NCBI GenBank assembly: GCA_026984455.1
Contig: JALSSC010000055.1
Span: 1 to 44,502 of the forward strand
Reading direction: 5' to 3'
Length of the DNA stretch: 44,502 nucleotides
From: Chromatiaceae bacterium
GTDB taxonomy: Bacteria > Pseudomonadota > Gammaproteobacteria > Chromatiales > Chromatiaceae
Shown: in pieces, positions 41,338-44,502 of the stretch
Position numbering within the stretch: the stretch's first letter is position 1
How the letters are laid out: each line of letters begins with the position of its first letter
Position numbers and translations under genes: made by a program
Notes under the pieces: generated by a model
The model's input: the letters and a program-made list of their open reading frames with translations, nothing else
The model's database searches: none
Told to the model about the DNA's origin: nothing

Positions 41338-41712
41338 ATGGCAACGATCAACCAATTGGTTCGCAGGCCGCGCAAGCGCAAGGTGGAAAAGAGCAACGTC
41401 CCCGCCCTGGAGGCCAGTCCCCAGAAGCGCGGCGTCTGTACCCGTGTATATACCACGACACCGAAGAAGCCCAACTCGGCACTGCGTAAGGTCGCTCGTG
41501 TGCGCCTGACCAATGGCTACGAGGTGAGCAGTTACATCGGTGGCGAGGGCCACAATCTGCAGGAGCACTCGGTGGTGCTGATCCGCGGTGGGCGGGTCAA
41601 GGACCTGCCGGGTGTACGCTATCACGTAGTGCGCGGTTCGCTGGATACGGCCGGGGTCGAGAGTCGTCGCCAGGGGCGTTCCAAGTACGGCGCCAAGCGT
41701 CCCAAGAAATAA
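41338..41712 (+). CDS. rpsL: 30S ribosomal protein S12
   Basis: 124 residues, standard S12: [35 protein letters not shown] and [17 protein letters not shown]. The lysines whose substitution gives streptomycin resistance (E. coli Lys42 and Lys87) are both wild type. S12 takes part in decoding at the A site. GGAGA at 41323 supports the ATG at 41338; a longer open frame upstream is leader text. rpsG follows after 27 bp. Confidence 0.98.
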   Translation: MATINQLVRRPRKRKVEKSNVPALEASPQKRGVCTRVYTTTPKKPNSALRKVARVRLTNGYEVSSYIGGEGHNLQEHSVVLIRGGRVKDLPGVRYHVVRGSLDTAGVESRRQGRSKYGAKRPKK

Positions 41713-41739
41713 CCTAACAGCGGATCTGGATTTAGAGCC

Positions 41740-42210
41740 ATGCCAAGAAGACGCGTCGCGGGTCGCAGGGAGATCCTGCCCGACCCTAAGTTCGGAAGCG
41801 AGATGATCGCCAAGTTCGTCAATATGATCATGGAAGACGGCAAGAAGTCCGTTGCCGAGCGCATCATGTATGGGGCCCTCGATCAGGTCTCTGCAAAGAA
41901 GGGAGGGGATCCCATCGAGATCCTGGACAAGGCGATGGAGAACGTGCGCCCTGTGGTGGAGGTCAAGTCCCGCCGGGTCGGCGGTGCCACCTACCAAGTG
42001 CCGATCGAGGTGCGTCCCACTCGCCGCAACACCTTGGCGATGCGCTGGCTGATCGAGGCCTCGCGCAAGCGCTCGGAAAAGTCCATGGCCTTGCGTCTCG
42101 CCGGGGAGTTGATGGACGCCTCCGAGGCCAAGGGCACCGCGGTCAAGAAGCGCGAAGACACCCATCGCATGGCGGAGGCCAACAAGGCCTTCTCCCATTA
42201 CCGCTGGTAA
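41740..42210 (+). CDS. rpsG: 30S ribosomal protein S7
   Basis: 156 residues with the S7 start [20 protein letters not shown] and the signature VIARFVN-like [27 protein letters not shown]7 nucleates assembly of the 30S head and binds 16S rRNA near the exit site. Length equals that of E. coli-type short S7. Its ribosome site is weak, consistent with coupling to rpsL. Confidence 0.98.
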   Translation: MPRRRVAGRREILPDPKFGSEMIAKFVNMIMEDGKKSVAERIMYGALDQVSAKKGGDPIEILDKAMENVRPVVEVKSRRVGGATYQVPIEVRPTRRNTLAMRWLIEASRKRSEKSMALRLAGELMDASEAKGTAVKKREDTHRMAEANKAFSHYRW

Positions 42211-42246
42211 GGGCGGACCGGAACCCAATTGGCCTGGGAGCAAGAA

Positions 42247-44340
42247 GTGGCACGCAAGACCCCAATCGAGCGCTATCGTAACCTGGGCATCATGGCCCAT
42301 ATCGACGCCGGCAAGACCACCACCACCGAGCGTATCCTGTTCTATACCGGGGTGTCGCACAAGATCGGTGAGGTGCACGATGGCGCCGCCACCATGGACT
42401 GGATGGAGCAGGAGCAGGAGCGGGGAATCACCATCACCTCGGCCGCCACCACCTGCTTCTGGAAGGGTATGGAGCAGCAGTTTCCCGAGCACCGCATCAA
42501 TATCATCGACACCCCGGGGCACGTGGACTTCACCATCGAGGTGGAGCGTTCTTTGCGCGTCCTCGACGGTGCCTGTGCGGTGTTCTGTGCAGTGGGCGGG
42601 GTCGAGCCGCAGTCCGAGACGGTGTGGCGTCAGGCCGACAAGTATGGGGTGCCGCGTATCGCCTTCGTGAACAAGATGGACCGCATGGGGGCCGACTTTC
42701 TGCGCGTCGTGGGGCAGGTGAAGGATCGCCTCGGGGCCGTCGCGGTTCCCCTGCAATTGCCCATCGGTGCGGAGGAGGATTTCCTCGGGGTCGTGGACCT
42801 GCTCAAGATGAAGGCCATCCTCTGGGACGAGGAGTCGCGTGGCATGCGTTTCGAGGAGCAGGAGGTCCCTGACGACCTGAAGGACCTCTGCGCCGAATGG
42901 CGGGAGCACTTGGTGGAGGCCGCCGCGGAGGCCGACGACGAACTCATGGAGAAGTATCTCGACGAGGGTGAACTCGACCCGGCGGAGATCAAACGGGGAT
43001 TGCGCAAGCGGACCCTGAACAACGAGATCGTGCCCATGCTCTGTGGCTCGGCCTTCAAGAACAAGGGCGTTCAGGCGATGCTCGACGCCGTGATCGAATA
43101 CATGCCTTCGCCAGTGGATGTGCCTCCGGTGAAAGGCACCTCCGAGGACGGCGAGGAGGAGATCGAGCGCCGGGCCAGCGACGACGAACCCTTCTCCGCC
43201 CTGGCCTTCAAGATCGCCACCGATCCCTACGTGGGGTCGTTGACCTTCTTCCGGGTCTATTCCGGGGTGATCTCTTCGGGTGACACCGTATACAACTCGG
43301 TTCGGGGCAAGCGGGAACGGGTGGGGCGCATCCTGCAGATGCACGCCAACGAGCGGGCCGAGATCAAAGAGGTCCGGGCCGGCGACATCGCTGCGGCCGT
43401 GGGTCTCAAGGACGTCTCTACGGGCGATACCCTCTGCGCCACCGGTGACGTGGTGGTCTTGGAGCGAATGGAGTTTCCCGAGCCGGTGATCTCTGTGGCG
43501 GTGGAACCCAAGACCAAGGCCGACCAGGAAAAGATGGGCGTGGCCTTGGCCAAGCTGGCCCAGGAGGATCCATCGTTCCGGGTCCATACCGACGAGGAAT
43601 CGGGGCAGACCATCATTTCAGGCATGGGTGAACTGCACCTGGAGATCATCGTCGATCGCCTCAAGCGTGAATTCGGTGTCGAGGCCAACGTGGGCGCGCC
43701 CCAGGTCTCTTACCGCGAGACCATCCGCAAGTCCGTGGAGCAGGAAGGCAAGTTCGTGCGCCAGACCGGCGGCCGTGGTCAGTACGGCCACGTCTACCTG
43801 CGCCTGGAGCCGCAGGAGCCCGGCGAGGGATACGAGTTCGTCAACGAGATCGTGGGTGGCGTGATTCCGCGTGAATACATCCCGGCCGTGGACAAGGGCG
43901 TTCAGGAGGCCATGGAGGGTGGTGTGGTGGCGGGCTATCCCATGGTGGATGTCAAGGTGACGCTGTTCGACGGCTCCTACCATGACGTGGACTCCTCCGA
44001 GATGGCCTTCAAGATCGCCGGTTCCATGTGCTTCAAGGAGGCCGCCCGGAAGGCGAAGCCTGTACTGCTCGAGCCCATCATGAAGGTGGAGGTGGTGACC
44101 CCCGAGGAATACATGGGTGATGTCATGGGTGATCTCAACAGCCGTCGCGGCATGGTCCAGGGCATGGAGGACGCCCCCGGCGGCAAGGTGGTGCGGGCCG
44201 AGGTGCCGCTGTCGGAGATGTTCGGCTATGCCACCGACCTGCGCGGCTTCACTCAGGGGCGGGCCACCTACAGCATGGAATTCGCGAAATACGTGGAAGT
44301 GCCCAAGAGCATTGCCGAAACCATTATCAAGAAACAGTGA
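42247..44340 (+). CDS. fusA: Elongation factor G
   Basis: 697 residues from GTG 42247 ([32 protein letters not shown]), with GGGAG eight to eleven bases upstream; a TTG at 42229 would add six residues. The GTPase motifs are AHIDAGKTT (G1), the Thr of [11 protein letters not shown] (G2), DTPGHVDF (G3) and [10 protein letters not shown] (G4). Domains II to V continue to [20 protein letters not shown]. It drives translocation on the ribosome. It lies between rpsG and tuf in the normal str order. Confidence 0.98.
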   Translation: MARKTPIERYRNLGIMAHIDAGKTTTTERILFYTGVSHKIGEVHDGAATMDWMEQEQERGITITSAATTCFWKGMEQQFPEHRINIIDTPGHVDFTIEVERSLRVLDGACAVFCAVGGVEPQSETVWRQADKYGVPRIAFVNKMDRMGADFLRVVGQVKDRLGAVAVPLQLPIGAEEDFLGVVDLLKMKAILWDEESRGMRFEEQEVPDDLKDLCAEWREHLVEAAAEADDELMEKYLDEGELDPAEIKRGLRKRTLNNEIVPMLCGSAFKNKGVQAMLDAVIEYMPSPVDVPPVKGTSEDGEEEIERRASDDEPFSALAFKIATDPYVGSLTFFRVYSGVISSGDTVYNSVRGKRERVGRILQMHANERAEIKEVRAGDIAAAVGLKDVSTGDTLCATGDVVVLERMEFPEPVISVAVEPKTKADQEKMGVALAKLAQEDPSFRVHTDEESGQTIISGMGELHLEIIVDRLKREFGVEANVGAPQVSYRETIRKSVEQEGKFVRQTGGRGQYGHVYLRLEPQEPGEGYEFVNEIVGGVIPREYIPAVDKGVQEAMEGGVVAGYPMVDVKVTLFDGSYHDVDSSEMAFKIAGSMCFKEAARKAKPVLLEPIMKVEVVTPEEYMGDVMGDLNSRRGMVQGMEDAPGGKVVRAEVPLSEMFGYATDLRGFTQGRATYSMEFAKYVEVPKSIAETIIKKQ

Positions 44341-44363
44341 CGCGCCGATAGGGGTATAGAGAG

Positions 44364-44502
44364 ATGGCCAAAGAGAAATTCGAACGCAAGAAGCCGCACG
44401 TCAACGTGGGCACCATCGGTCACGTGGACCACGGCAAGACCACTCTGACGGCGGCGATCACCAAGGTGATGTCCGAAGAGCACGGTGGCGAGGCCAAGGC
44501 CT
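44364..44502 (+). CDS. tuf: Elongation factor Tu, 5' part (cut by window end)
   Basis: The first 46 residues begin [36 protein letters not shown], with the P-loop GHVDHGKT. The gene runs off the right edge. It delivers aminoacyl-tRNA to the ribosome. A purine-rich GAGAG just before the ATG is the only ribosome-site candidate. A further tuf copy elsewhere in the genome is common in gammaproteobacteria. Confidence 0.97.
   Translation, partial: MAKEKFERKKPHVNVGTIGHVDHGKTTLTAAITKVMSEEHGGEAKA

Noticed and set aside
41155-43587. Minus-strand open frame of 810 codons opposite rpsL, rpsG and fusA
   Set aside because: It lies antisense to conserved translation genes and has shadow composition without recognisable motifs.

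Overview
The window is GC-rich chromosomal DNA of a gammaproteobacterium, most likely a free-living, flagellated, sulfur-oxidising and denitrifying-type lineage (Chromatiales/Ectothiorhodospiraceae-like or a neighbouring order). This placement is an inference from three things: the gene order yceD-rpmF-plsX-fabHDG-acpP-fabF-pabC-mltG-tmk-holB-pilZ, the rpsL-rpsG-fusA-tuf order at the right end, and a stand-alone ATP sulfurylase next to nitric-oxide-reductase accessory genes. I see no phage, insertion sequence, CRISPR array, tRNA or rRNA.

Layout. 1-563 has no convincing gene, only a strong inverted repeat at its left end. 564-3084 holds a Crp/Fnr-type regulator followed by a yfdX-hdeD stress pair; a TGTCA-N6-TGACA palindrome sits at about -41 of a good -10 box in front of yfdX. 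3131-8789 is a respiratory block: a di-haem cytochrome c (minus strand) divergent from norE-norF-norQ-(membrane protein)-(4Fe-4S membrane protein)-norD, with an FNR/DNR-like box between them and no norC or norB. 9060-11150 holds a small membrane protein and a two-RCK potassium channel. 11283-12621 is arfB and hemF on the minus strand. 12727-16857 is a minus-strand operon: a PhoU-like DUF47 protein, a PiT phosphate transporter, a P-loop ATPase and a PPP-type metallophosphatase with an FHA-like segment. 11-bp-period repeats lie over its promoter.

17081-27204 is the fatty-acid and phospholipid precursor operon (yceD to holB, pilZ) with many overlapping start/stop codons. 27216-31191 has a lytic transglycosylase, a PilZ protein, a very large DUF1631 protein and a small unknown protein. 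31517-32704 is sat. After a hairpin-rich gap, a sigma28 promoter drives motA-motB-pilZ (33079-35338). Convergent to it is a three-gene partner-switch cassette: a PAS histidine kinase, a receiver-PP2C phosphatase and a STAS protein. 38756-40189 is a CbiM-like permease and djlA, 40274-40987 a DUF3530 protein, and 41338 to the end the str operon with a near-consensus sigma70 promoter.

How the parts fit. The strongest new candidates are: (1) the phosphate operon that couples a PiT transporter to a P-loop ATPase and an FHA-like PPP phosphatase; (2) the Crp/Fnr regulator with an altered recognition helix placed next to a matching class II site; and (3) the nor accessory cluster lacking catalytic subunits but carrying an extra 4Fe-4S membrane protein. 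Several cyclic-di-GMP (PilZ) proteins lie around the stator genes and the partner-switch cassette, which suggests local control of motility. No database search was possible; family names rest on motifs, length and context.
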